A DNA stretch of 64,000 nt. It comes from an uncultured Flavobacteriales bacterium. GTDB lineage: Bacteria > Bacteroidota > Bacteroidia > Flavobacteriales > CAJXXR01. The notes beneath the pieces are model-generated. The model had not been told where the DNA came from. It did not search any database and worked only from the letters and a program-made list of their open reading frames with translations. The DNA is taken from the NCBI GenBank assembly GCA_913063375.1, contig CAJXXR010000004.1:62001-126000 (forward strand), read 5' to 3'. The position numbers and the translations under genes are program-made. This document shows, one piece after another, positions 17,145 to 25,595 of this stretch (the stretch's first letter is position 1; each line of letters opens with the position of its first letter).

Positions 17145-19367
17145 TTAGTGTTTAACCAATTTATGTGTCGAAATATGATCTCCAGAAATTACCTTAACTA
17201 GGTAAATTCCGTTAGTCTCTTTCTTAATATCAATGGTATGGTTCAATTCAGTACCGAAAGACATACCCGTATAGACTAATTCTCCTAGTGCATTGTACAC
17301 TTCAATTTGGGTGTTCTTTTCTGTATTTAAACTCGCATTTACAGTAAAGACTCCATTTGATGGATTAGGAATGATATCAATATTTTCTAGTACAGTTTCT
17401 TCTGTAGATAATTCAGTTCCAACAGTAAACTTGTAGTTGATGAAGTTTCCGAAATCCGCATTGAATGATTTTAAAGCACCTGGTCCATCAATTTTAATAA
17501 ATCTTACAGAACCATTACCGTCACCAGGGTTTGCCCAAAATTTCAAACCATTCTTACCAGCATCATTAATTTGGAATTCGTAACAACCCGGCTCAAGAGC
17601 CATATCAATTTCATACGTTGTACTGTTGTCAAGATCATCACCAGAATACATTGTTGCACCAGTAACTACATTTTTGATGTTCCAATCTGTTTCATCACCA
17701 CTCGCGTTTGTTTTAAGTTTGAAACGGAATTCTGAAGGGAAATTCTTCACTACTTCAAACTCAGATACTTTTTCATTATCTGAAATGTCTTCATCTGTAT
17801 TTCCATTTGGAGAAACTATTTTAGCATAGAAGGTATTGTTCTCTTCTTGTGCAAATTCCCATGGAGCAAAAGTAGGTAGTAAAACATCTTCTGTTTCAAG
17901 CGGAGAAAGGTTTCCTGTCCAAGTATGATAAGCAGTAACTACACCGGGAATACCATATTCAATGATACAACTAGTCATGTGCTCACTTCCTTTATTTTGG
18001 ATTCTTACTTCTGGCTCTCCACAAATAGGATTGAATCTACTGTGATCAAAAGCTTTAGTTGGAGCTAATATATCTTCTAACGAAGCATTATATGTAAAGT
18101 TCCAATCACCATAAGTGATTAGGTTAGCAGCAATGTTGTATCCAGCTCCATCAGAAGTGCTGTTTGTATAAGAGTCAAAATCTACGTCTAGCGTATTGTT
18201 TCCTTCAACAAGAGACTCTCCTAATTCATGTTCAAAAGTAGGAACCAATTCACCAGGGCACCAGTTAGCACGATCATATAGCCATGTTCCTGGTTGTGGG
18301 TATTGTGCATTTGACCCACAATCATCCTTCCAGATTAAATTTTCATATTCCTCTGCACCGTTAAAGATAACGCTATAAGATTTTGCGCAAAATTCAGCAC
18401 AGTTTTGTGCAGCCATTCCGTGTCCAGAAGGCGTGAATCTTAATTTTGCATGACTAGCATCTCCTTTATCAAAGTTGATTTCATCAACTTTGTTTTCAAT
18501 GGTATGTACACCATCTACCCATTTTCCATAGGCAAAATAACCTGACCATAGTGGAAGTACATCTTTCACCGTTCTAGTAGGTGTTCCGTAAATAAAGTAA
18601 TAATCCAAGGTTACCGTAAAGCCATCAGACCATCCGCTATATTTAGCACGGATTGTTTGTTCTGCTTCAAGAATAGAAGCAAAATCAGTGATGTCGAAAT
18701 AATATTCTCTATTCCATGTACTTGTTAAACCATTGGCGTAAGGAGTTATTATTCTCCCTAGTTCAACGTTGATGATTTTATTGAAGTAAGTATATGTTTC
18801 AGTGAAATTTGTAATTAGTGTATTAGAGTGGCTAATCCAAGTAGAATCAATGGCAGCACCAAGTGTGTCATAATAGTAGTTGTAGTAGTCTCCTCCATAA
18901 GCTAATATTGAATCAGTTTGTAATGTAGGGTCATTCAAGTCTCCGTAGAATTCTATCTGAAACGAATTGATAGCGGAATCTGTTACATTATTCACTGTAT
19001 CGAAGAAGGTGATATAGGTAGTATCAATATTATAAGATATTGAATCAACAGTTTCTCCATCTACTTGGAAATGTGGGTTTAATACAAGTACAGAATCCAA
19101 AATTCCAGAATCGTGTCTTTTGTAAATTTCAACATCATAATCCCATTCACTACATCCTCCAGAAGGACAGCTTAATGTGAATTTCATTAAAATCTGACGA
19201 TACGTATCGGCACTTTCAGGAAAAGTAACGTCTTCATCATAATTTCCATACCAATCCATGTGTACATTGTTATGCCCCGCGACATGCAGTGTGTCTCCGG
19301 TAACCTGAGCTGTACCCAGTAGATTTCCAGCTAAAAATGCTAAAAAAAGAGCTGATATTTTCTTCAT
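17145..19367 (-). CDS. Secreted PNGase F-like protein with T9SS type A sorting domain
   Basis: The 740-residue protein starts with a signal peptide (MKKISALFLAFLAGNLLGTAQ). The body resembles peptide-N-glycosidase F, which removes N-glycans from glycoproteins. The segment CPSGGCSEWDYDVEIY is similar to the PNGase F region carrying its catalytic Asp (W-D), although the following Arg is Tyr here. A beta-sandwich region comes next. The last 80 residues are a T9SS type A sorting domain (PNPSNGVFTV, then NGIYLVKV and HKLVKH), so the protein should be exported and anchored or released outside. ATG at 19367 is preferred over an ORF start at 19409, which falls inside the promoter element. Enzymatic activity is not certain. 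Confidence 0.8.
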   Translation of the reverse strand: MKKISALFLAFLAGNLLGTAQVTGDTLHVAGHNNVHMDWYGNYDEDVTFPESADTYRQILMKFTLSCPSGGCSEWDYDVEIYKRHDSGILDSVLVLNPHFQVDGETVDSISYNIDTTYITFFDTVNNVTDSAINSFQIEFYGDLNDPTLQTDSILAYGGDYYNYYYDTLGAAIDSTWISHSNTLITNFTETYTYFNKIINVELGRIITPYANGLTSTWNREYYFDITDFASILEAEQTIRAKYSGWSDGFTVTLDYYFIYGTPTRTVKDVLPLWSGYFAYGKWVDGVHTIENKVDEINFDKGDASHAKLRFTPSGHGMAAQNCAEFCAKSYSVIFNGAEEYENLIWKDDCGSNAQYPQPGTWLYDRANWCPGELVPTFEHELGESLVEGNNTLDVDFDSYTNSTSDGAGYNIAANLITYGDWNFTYNASLEDILAPTKAFDHSRFNPICGEPEVRIQNKGSEHMTSCIIEYGIPGVVTAYHTWTGNLSPLETEDVLLPTFAPWEFAQEENNTFYAKIVSPNGNTDEDISDNEKVSEFEVVKNFPSEFRFKLKTNASGDETDWNIKNVVTGATMYSGDDLDNSTTYEIDMALEPGCYEFQINDAGKNGLKFWANPGDGNGSVRFIKIDGPGALKSFNADFGNFINYKFTVGTELSTEETVLENIDIIPNPSNGVFTVNASLNTEKNTQIEVYNALGELVYTGMSFGTELNHTIDIKKETNGIYLVKVISGDHISTHKLVKH

Positions 19368-19406
19368 TATAATAGTCCTTAAAAATGTGTTATTGACTGT
19401 AAATGC

Positions 19407-19414
19407 CAAACTTA
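19407..19414 (-). promoter_or_regulatory. -7 promoter element of the PNGase F-like gene
   Basis: On the minus strand this is TAAGTTTG, an exact TAnnTTTG match, 39 bases before the ATG at 19367. Its position supports the shorter start for the gene. No clear -33 TTG is visible. Confidence 0.45.
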
Positions 19415-19500
19415 ATGAAAAAAGGAGACCTACTTTTGGAATTGTTGAAAAAAATAGGAAAAGAAGCAGATATTGAGAGTTTATTTATGTTCAATATTCT

Positions 19501-19508
19501 TACATTTG
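19501..19508 (+). promoter_or_regulatory. -7 promoter element of lpdA
   Basis: TACATTTG matches TAnnTTTG and lies 28 bases before the lpdA ATG. A TTG at 19473 is 25 bases upstream, slightly beyond the usual spacing. Confidence 0.45.
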
Positions 19509-19536
19509 CCTAGATAATTCAAAAAAGAAAAACGTT

Positions 19537-20943
19537 ATGAGCAAGTATGATGTGGCTATTATCGGGTCCGGACCCGGTGGATATGTTTCTGCAATCAGAT
19601 GTGCACAATTAGGCTTTAAAACAGCCATCATTGAAAAATATAGTACACTAGGCGGAACTTGTTTAAATGTTGGATGTATTCCTTCTAAGGCGCTTTTAGA
19701 TTCGTCTGAGCACTTTCATCAAGCAAAGCACCAATTTAAAGATCACGGAATAGAGATCAATGAGCCTACTATCAATATAGCTCAAATGATTGGGCGTAAA
19801 AATGAAGTGGTTTCTCAAACTTGTGACGGTGTTGAGTTCTTAATGAAAAAGAACAAAATCGATGTTATTCAAGGTATGGGAGCATTCAAGGATGCTACAC
19901 ATATCGTGGTAACAGATGCTGATGGGAAAACAACCGAAATTGAAGCGGATAAGACTATTATCGCTACAGGTTCTAAACCAGCAAGTTTACCGTTTATCCA
20001 ATTAGATAAAGATAGAGTCATCACTTCTACTGAGGCATTAAACCTTAAAGAAGTTCCTAAGCACCTGATCGTTATTGGTGGAGGGGTTATCGGATTGGAG
20101 TTAGGTTCAGTATACGCAAGATTAGGTTCAAAGGTTAGTGTTGTAGAATATATGGATTCTATTATTCCAGAAATGGATAAGGCATTGGCTAAAGAATTGA
20201 AAAAGGTACTTACGAAACAATTAGGATTCAAATTCTATTTGAATCATGGTGTTGTTGATGTATCAAGAGATGGTGATGTTGTTGTTGTAAAAGCTAATAA
20301 CAAAAAAGGAGAAGAGGTTGTTCTTGAATCCGATTACTGTTTGGTATCTGTAGGTAGAACTCCATATACTCAAGGCTTGAATTTGGAGAGTGCTGGTGTA
20401 AAGGTTGACGATAGAGGACGTATAGATGTAAATGGTAATTTACAGACTTCTGCTGCTAATATTTACGCAATTGGTGATGTTATCAAGGGCGCAATGTTGG
20501 CACATAAAGCGGAAGAAGAAGGTGTTTTTGTTGCTGAACTAATTGCTGGACAAAAGCCACATATTGATTATAATTTGATTCCTGGTGTAATTTATACTTG
20601 GCCTGAAGTTGCAGCTGTTGGAAAAACAGAGGAGCAACTTAAAGCAGATGGTGTTAAATTTAAATCTGGATCTTTCCCATTTAAAGCAAGTGGTAGAGCA
20701 AGAGCATCCATGGATATTGATGGTTTTATCAAAGTATTAGCAGACGCACAAACGGATGAAATTCTAGGTGTTCATATGATTGGACCACGTGTTGCTGATA
20801 TGATTGCTGAGGCGGTAGTAGCGATGGAATTTAGAGCATCTGCTGAAGATATTGCACGTATTTGTCATGCGCACCCAACTTTCACTGAATCCTTTAAGGA
20901 AGCGGCGTTGGATGCAACTGAAAAGAGAGCATTACATATATAA
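19537..20943 (+). CDS. lpdA: Dihydrolipoyl dehydrogenase (E3)
   Basis: This FAD flavoprotein reoxidises the dihydrolipoyl groups of the pyruvate, 2-oxoglutarate or branched-chain 2-oxoacid dehydrogenase complexes, or the glycine cleavage system, reducing NAD. Residues 10-16 form the FAD-binding GSGPGGY motif. The redox-active disulfide Cys42/Cys47 lies in GGTCLNVGCIPSK. A second GGGVIGLELG motif binds NAD, and the C-terminal dimer motif HAHPTFTE carries the catalytic His. The 468-residue length is standard. No E1 or E2 genes are next to it, so it may serve several complexes. Confidence 0.97.
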   Translation: MSKYDVAIIGSGPGGYVSAIRCAQLGFKTAIIEKYSTLGGTCLNVGCIPSKALLDSSEHFHQAKHQFKDHGIEINEPTINIAQMIGRKNEVVSQTCDGVEFLMKKNKIDVIQGMGAFKDATHIVVTDADGKTTEIEADKTIIATGSKPASLPFIQLDKDRVITSTEALNLKEVPKHLIVIGGGVIGLELGSVYARLGSKVSVVEYMDSIIPEMDKALAKELKKVLTKQLGFKFYLNHGVVDVSRDGDVVVVKANNKKGEEVVLESDYCLVSVGRTPYTQGLNLESAGVKVDDRGRIDVNGNLQTSAANIYAIGDVIKGAMLAHKAEEEGVFVAELIAGQKPHIDYNLIPGVIYTWPEVAAVGKTEEQLKADGVKFKSGSFPFKASGRARASMDIDGFIKVLADAQTDEILGVHMIGPRVADMIAEAVVAMEFRASAEDIARICHAHPTFTESFKEAALDATEKRALHI

Positions 20944-20965
20944 TAGCACACTTATATAATTATTG

Positions 20966-21004
20966 AAAGGTTGTTTTGATTCTATCAAAACAGCCTTTTT
21001 TTAT
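20966..21004 (+). terminator. Intrinsic terminator after lpdA
   Basis: A 14-bp stem, AAAGGTTGTTTTGA with TCAAAACAGCCTTT (one G-T pair), has a 5-base loop and a T-run. Confidence 0.9.
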
Positions 21005-21066
21005 TCGCACCTAATTTTATTACCTTTAACTACCATTAGAATAAGTTAAAACAAAAACCATAGAAG

Positions 21067-22098
21067 ATGAAAGTTTTAAAATCAGTACTCTTATTGGCTG
21101 TATTGTCAATTTTAGGACTAGTGATTTGGGCTAGTACCACAGATAGAACCTACAGGGTTGAAAGAACTAGAACAGTGCCTGCTCCTAAAGAGGTTGTATT
21201 TGAATATGTGGGGAATTACAATAATTGGAATGATTGGTCACCATGGATTGAGAATCCAGATGATGCCACCTTTGTTTTAGAAAAGGAAGGTATTGGTGTA
21301 GGTTCTAGTTATTATTGGAAGGCAAATGATGAAGAAGATGAGCATATTGGAGAAGGTAAAATGACCACTATCGAGTATGAGAAAAATAAAAGTATGGTGC
21401 AACATCTTGCATTTATAAAGCCTTGGGAATCTGAATGTCATACCTCTTGGGATTTCAAATCTACGGATAAAGGTGTTGAGGTAACCTGGGCGATGTATGG
21501 AGAGGATAATGTAATGAATAAAATCGTAATGCTCTTTCTGGGAAGTTTGGATGAAATGGTAGGCCCTGATTTCGAACGTGGTTTAGAAAATATAGAAAAG
21601 GCTTCTATAGCGGCAATAAATAAAACCTATATGAACGTAGATGGGGTAGTGGAGTATCCTGCTATTAAATACCTTTATATAGCCCGTAAAAGTAGTATAG
21701 AAGAGGTAGGTGTTAATATTCAAACCTATATGCCAAAACTGGGAATGTTTTTTGGGATGAACAATATCAAGTCCGATGGAATGCCATTTACGAAATACAA
21801 TGTTTGGGATGAAAAATCTAAAACGGCAGAATTTGAATTAGGAATTCCTGTATTGGAGAAACCAGAAATGGATTTAGGTAATTTCTCCTATGGTGAAACA
21901 GATGCATTCAAAGCTATCAAGGTTGTCTTTAAAGGAGATTATAAGCACCTGGCTAAAGCATGGGAATTTGCAATGGAATATATAGGCGAGAACAAACTGG
22001 AAATGAATGGAGCTCCGATGGAGGTGTATGAGACTGATCCAGGTACTGAGCCAAATCCAGCAAATGTAAAAACGGTCATTTATATTCCGATTAAATAA
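21067..22098 (+). CDS. SRPBCC (START-like) domain fused to GyrI-like effector-binding domain
   Basis: The 343-residue protein begins with a membrane anchor (residues 4-23). Residues 30-180 fit a polyketide-cyclase/SRPBCC ligand-binding fold (VPAPKEVVFEYVGNYNNWNDW, ending in a GLENIEK helix). Residues 190-343 resemble the GyrI-like or AraC effector-binding domain (IEEVGVNIQTYMPKLGMFF). Both are small-molecule-binding folds with no known enzyme function in this arrangement. It stands alone on the plus strand, and a bidirectional terminator separates it from a second anchored SRPBCC protein facing it. Confidence 0.75.
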   Translation: MKVLKSVLLLAVLSILGLVIWASTTDRTYRVERTRTVPAPKEVVFEYVGNYNNWNDWSPWIENPDDATFVLEKEGIGVGSSYYWKANDEEDEHIGEGKMTTIEYEKNKSMVQHLAFIKPWESECHTSWDFKSTDKGVEVTWAMYGEDNVMNKIVMLFLGSLDEMVGPDFERGLENIEKASIAAINKTYMNVDGVVEYPAIKYLYIARKSSIEEVGVNIQTYMPKLGMFFGMNNIKSDGMPFTKYNVWDEKSKTAEFELGIPVLEKPEMDLGNFSYGETDAFKAIKVVFKGDYKHLAKAWEFAMEYIGENKLEMNGAPMEVYETDPGTEPNPANVKTVIYIPIK

Positions 22099-22118
22099 TT
22101 TAGTAGAAAGCTATTCAT

Positions 22119-22157
22119 AAAAAAAGCCCCTCCGTAATTTATGGAGGGGCTTTTTTT
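22119..22157. terminator. Bidirectional intrinsic terminator between two SRPBCC genes
   Basis: A long stem with arms AAAAAAAGCCCCTCCGT and ATGGAGGGGCTTTTTTT has a 5-base loop. A and T tracts on both sides let it serve both converging genes. Confidence 0.93.
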
Positions 22158-22692
22158 ATACTTCTTCAATTTGAAAAGGTTTGGATTCAAAATAATCCTT
22201 AAAGTCCTTTATATTATTCTCTAGACTCTTACTCATCTTCTCTTCAAAGCTGTCCTTAAATAGTCTAAAAAACCAGGGGAGCTCCAACTTAAAGGTACAT
22301 TGGATTTCTGTATCCCGGCCTGCAGGAATCAACTTCCATTCCATTACATTGTGCTGAGTACCGTTGATAGCAATGGTGTATTGAACCTTTTTAGGTCTTT
22401 CTATTTCCTTAATGGTTAGGATAGACCATTCTTCTTTACCTTTTAGTTTCCAGTGTATTTTATTGCTTTCAAATTTGAAATCTAAATTTTCATCAGATTT
22501 AAATAAACTACTCCATAGCTTACATTCTTCTGGCTTTGAAAGGCTGGAGAATATTTGGTCGGGACTACTGTTCAGTACCAAAGTTTTGGCAGTAATATTG
22601 ACATCCTTTTCTTTTAGGAATCCTACTGTAACTATTAATAGTAACATCAAGGTGATTCCAATAAGGAAATAACGAGGAAATGATTTAAGCAT
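22156..22692 (-). CDS. Membrane-anchored SRPBCC-like protein
   Basis: The 178-residue protein has one N-terminal transmembrane helix (about residues 8-26) and a START/SRPBCC-like domain (KTLVLNSSPDQIFSSLSKPE, then a central beta-sheet and a long C-terminal helix). These domains hold hydrophobic ligands, but no ligand can be named. It follows the Fur-family gene on the same strand by 6 bases, so the two are co-transcribed and the protein may be under control of that metal or peroxide regulator. That control is inference. Confidence 0.65.
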   Translation of the reverse strand: MLKSFPRYFLIGITLMLLLIVTVGFLKEKDVNITAKTLVLNSSPDQIFSSLSKPEECKLWSSLFKSDENLDFKFESNKIHWKLKGKEEWSILTIKEIERPKKVQYTIAINGTQHNVMEWKLIPAGRDTEIQCTFKLELPWFFRLFKDSFEEKMSKSLENNIKDFKDYFESKPFQIEEV

Positions 22693-22698
22693 ATTTGT

Positions 22699-23115
22699 TT
22701 ATTTATTTTGACAGTTTTCACAAATTCCTTTTACCATAAATTCTACTTGAGTTATTTGGAAATTCTCGGGTATGTTTAGGTCTGGTATATGTACATCTAG
22801 ACAATAGGTCTGGTCACAATTTGAGCACTGTAAGTGTATATGTTGATCTTTGTGTTGATGATGATCACAGTGATCTTGACAAAGTGCAAACCTTTGAATA
22901 CCATTCAAATCAATAAATTGATGAATGATACCTTTTTCTTCAAAAGATTTAAGGTTTCTATAGATTGTCACCCTATCCATATTAGATTGAAGTGACTTTT
23001 CAATTTCTGAATGGGATAAGGCGCGCTTATTTTCTACAAAAAAAGTAATTATTTCCAGTCTATTACTCGTAATTTTGAGATTATTTGACTTCAGTATGTC
23101 CTTGGATTCTAGCAA
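22699..23115 (-). CDS. Fur-family metal-dependent transcriptional regulator
   Basis: The 138-residue protein has the Fur winged-helix N-terminus (ITSNRLEIITFF, recognition helix DRVTIYRNLKSFEEKG) and a C-terminal metal-binding half. The sensor region is rich in ligands: CQDHCDHHQHKDQHIHLQC, followed by CDQTYCLD and a final CENC, giving two structural Cys pairs for zinc. It could be a Zur-, Fur- or PerR-type repressor; the His-rich loop favours zinc sensing, but this is a guess. Translation must start at TTG (23115), since no in-frame ATG was found upstream and the next internal Met falls inside the DNA-binding domain. Confidence 0.88.
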   Translation of the reverse strand: MLESKDILKSNNLKITSNRLEIITFFVENKRALSHSEIEKSLQSNMDRVTIYRNLKSFEEKGIIHQFIDLNGIQRFALCQDHCDHHQHKDQHIHLQCSNCDQTYCLDVHIPDLNIPENFQITQVEFMVKGICENCQNK

Positions 23116-23286
23116 ATTGAAAAAAATGATTAGAATTATTGAAAAATAGTGGCTTATTTTCTAGGCAAAAATAAATTCTTTTTTATATTCTGCCCAGAGA
23201 ATGTCCAAATAATTGTTCAAATTTGCATGAAATTTCAGGCATTCATAAAATGATTGAATAGAGAATTAACATAAATAATATTGCTA

Positions 23287-24333
23287 ATGATGACGGTGGA
23301 GCAAGCAACATATAGTAGGTTAGAGAATCTAGATATTCGAGAACTTCCATTCGGGCAAGTTTTTACAGATCACATGTACGTTTGTACCTATAAAGATGGA
23401 CAATGGGATGCTGGGAAAATTCAACCGTATGGTAATTTATCACTTTCTCCTGGGATGCAAGGTTTGCATTATGGGCAAAGTATCTTTGAGGGAATGAAAG
23501 CTTATCGTAATTCATCTGATGAGGTAGTCTTATTTCGTCCAATTGAAAATCAATTGAGATTGAATAAAAGTGCTCAAAGGATGTGTATGCCTGATTTACC
23601 TGAACATTTATTTATGGATGGTTTGAAAAAACTGTTGGAAATGGATAGTGAATGGGTTCCATCTTATGAGGGATTTAGTCTGTATATTAGACCATTTATG
23701 TTTGCGTCTGGGGTAGGTGTTCAAGCAAGACCTAGTGAAGAGTATACGTTTATGATTATCTGTTCTCCAGTTTCTGCTTATTATTCAAAGCCGGTAAAAT
23801 TGCTAATTGAGGAAACGTATTCGAGAGCTGCCTATGGTGGAACTGGAACTGCGAAAGCTGGAGGGAATTATGGTGGATCTTTTTACCCTGCTAGATTGGC
23901 TGCAGAGAAAGGATACGACCAATTGATGTGGACAGATTCTATAGAGCATAAATATATAGAAGAAGCTGGGACAATGAATATTTTCTTTAGAATAGGGGAT
24001 GAGTTGGTTACTCCAGCTTTATCGGGAACTATTTTGGAAGGTATCACTAGAGATAGCGTTATTAAATTGGCAAGGCATATTGGAATTCCAGTAGTAGAAA
24101 GAAAAATTTCTGTTGATGAATTGATGGAGGCCTATGATAATAATACCCTTACTGAAGCATTTGGTGTTGGTACGGCAGCTACTGTTAGTGTGATTTCACA
24201 TATAGGTAGAGGTGATAAGCAAATTATTTTAGATGAAAATCAAGAATTTGCTTTAAGGATAAAAGAAAATATGGATAATATCCGCGTAGGTAAACAATCT
24301 GATGATCTAAATTGGATCATGAAGGTTTGTTAA
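23287..24333 (+). CDS. ilvE: Branched-chain amino acid aminotransferase
   Basis: IlvE is a PLP enzyme of fold type IV that interconverts leucine, isoleucine and valine with their 2-oxoacids. The 348-residue protein carries GLHYGQSIFEGMKAYR near residue 60, the GGNYGGSFYPARLA segment, and the PLP-lysine region EHKYIEEAGTMNIFF, all characteristic of the longer (BCAT-type) class. Two adjacent ATGs (23287, 23290) and an upstream TTG (23281) are possible starts; 23287 is reported. A strong terminator follows, so it is a single-gene unit. Confidence 0.95.
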   Translation: MMTVEQATYSRLENLDIRELPFGQVFTDHMYVCTYKDGQWDAGKIQPYGNLSLSPGMQGLHYGQSIFEGMKAYRNSSDEVVLFRPIENQLRLNKSAQRMCMPDLPEHLFMDGLKKLLEMDSEWVPSYEGFSLYIRPFMFASGVGVQARPSEEYTFMIICSPVSAYYSKPVKLLIEETYSRAAYGGTGTAKAGGNYGGSFYPARLAAEKGYDQLMWTDSIEHKYIEEAGTMNIFFRIGDELVTPALSGTILEGITRDSVIKLARHIGIPVVERKISVDELMEAYDNNTLTEAFGVGTAATVSVISHIGRGDKQIILDENQEFALRIKENMDNIRVGKQSDDLNWIMKVC

Positions 24334-24352
24334 TCTAATACAATAGTATAGT

Positions 24353-24384
24353 AGGGTGGTTTAGTAATAAGCCACCCTTTTTTT
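24353..24384 (+). terminator. Intrinsic terminator after ilvE
   Basis: An 11-bp stem, AGGGTGGTTTA with TAAGCCACCCT, has a 4-base loop and is followed by a T-run that overlaps the end of the converging membrane-protein gene. Confidence 0.88.
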
Positions 24385-25042
24385 ATGCTTTTTTTTTCGG
24401 GGCTATTTTTGCCATCCAATAACTTATATAGATTGATCCAATTACGGTAGGAGCCAACCAACCATAGATTCCAGGGATAAATTTATTCACTACTATAAAA
24501 GCCGTGAAAGCTGCCATATACCCTCCAACCATATTTCCAATATGGATTCTTAACCACGATTTCGTTAGTTGTTCAGTGTCTTTTAATAGGCGTATATCTC
24601 GAATAGATAGGGTTATTCCAATAGCCCCAAATATCAATAAAACAATGCTTGGGTTATGGCGTTGAAGGAGTGGTAGTAACGACCAAATGACCATACCTAA
24701 TCCAGAAAATAACATTCCATAGGAAATAATCTTATCCGTTGTGAAAGAGGAAATTTCTTGGATGTTTTTGAATCTTAGCGCACGGTATCCCGACAAAAGG
24801 AGATAACAGCTGAAAATACCAATGATAAAAAGAAAGTAGCTGGTATGTCCCGGCATTAGCGCTACAAATAAAGCGACAATGGCAGAACTAAGCATCGCAT
24901 AGAAAAACACCTTCCCACTTTTTTTGTGCAATGGACTTCCCTTCTTAGTAATTATAGCTATCATTCCGAAAATCAAGGCAATTGCTCCTAGACTAGCGTG
25001 TAAAAAAATTATATTTTGCATAGTGTATGAATGAAATAGCAT
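24383..25042 (-). CDS. Multi-pass membrane protein, possibly DUF2306-like
   Basis: The 219-residue protein has about seven hydrophobic helices and few soluble loops. Features are a first-helix HASLGAIALIFG, a basic loop KKGSPLHKKSGKVFF, and a late helix HIGNMVGGYMAAFTAFIVV. Conserved histidines in membrane helices recall the DUF2306 group, whose role is unknown; the assignment is tentative. ATG at 25042 gives the full frame, while a second ATG at 25021 (MQNIIFLHASLG) is an equally good start. It stands alone, converging on ilvE. Confidence 0.6.
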   Translation of the reverse strand: MLFHSYTMQNIIFLHASLGAIALIFGMIAIITKKGSPLHKKSGKVFFYAMLSSAIVALFVALMPGHTSYFLFIIGIFSCYLLLSGYRALRFKNIQEISSFTTDKIISYGMLFSGLGMVIWSLLPLLQRHNPSIVLLIFGAIGITLSIRDIRLLKDTEQLTKSWLRIHIGNMVGGYMAAFTAFIVVNKFIPGIYGWLAPTVIGSIYISYWMAKIAPKKKA

Positions 25043-25328
25043 GAAAAATAGTAATAATTATACAATTACGCTCCACAACATTTTTATTTCGCTAATTGTT
25101 AGCATTGATAATTTTGAAGAATATGCTCTATTTATTTAATGTCAATAGCTGTAATTCCTAGATGAACGGACTATTTGTCTTTCTGGTTTTGTTGTTACCC
25201 TAAGGCTGTTTAGTTCGCATGTTTCCTTTTTGGACAAGTGGTAGTGGAGTGAGTAAAAGCCATTATAATTCCTGATAGCATAATTGTATGCAATCAAGAA
25301 GCGGGTACTATCTATTATATGTAGTTTT

Positions 25329-25502
25329 TTATTCTATGTCTGACTTTGAGTCTCCTTTTAAAAAATATCCTAATCCTATGCCTAATGGTACACCCAAGGC
25401 AATACCAAGGCCAAGTTCATCTGTTAATATCCCTATGGTAACACTCACGGCTAAACCGAGCAGTATTCCACCGATCATTTTAATAGTTCCTATATTTTCC
25501 AT
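25329..25502 (-). CDS. Small glycine-zipper membrane protein (57 aa)
   Basis: A 57-codon frame on the minus strand, ATG at 25502 to TAA at 25329, encodes a protein starting MENIGTIKMIGGILLGLAVS and ending GYFLKGDSKSDIE. Two hydrophobic stretches with regularly spaced glycines (GGILLGLAVSVTIG and GLGIALGVPLGIGLG) form a classic glycine-zipper hairpin, joined by the short polar turn ILTDEL. The tail is charged. Such composition is very unlikely in random sequence, and similar tiny proteins occur in flavobacteria. Function is unknown; pores, toxins and membrane-packing peptides share this look. A plus-strand frame over the same bases is Pro/Ser-rich and is taken as the shadow. Nothing was found in the 286 bases between it and the membrane protein at 24383. 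Confidence 0.65.
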   Translation of the reverse strand: MENIGTIKMIGGILLGLAVSVTIGILTDELGLGIALGVPLGIGLGYFLKGDSKSDIE

Positions 25503-25595
25503 ATTTGATTGATTAATTAATACAATTCCTAACTATTAAATTCTATTAAAGTTAGTGAAAAAATACGTATAAATACTTGGAAATAAGATGATTGG

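Noticed and set aside
25043..25328. Gap searched for a tRNA, sRNA or further small gene
   Set aside because: No cloverleaf, terminator or convincing ORF was found; only a 13-codon frame is present.
25288..25512. 74-residue plus-strand open frame over the glycine-zipper gene
   Set aside because: It is rich in Pro and Ser with no domain, and it lies opposite a minus-strand frame with a clear glycine-zipper pattern; it is taken as a shadow.
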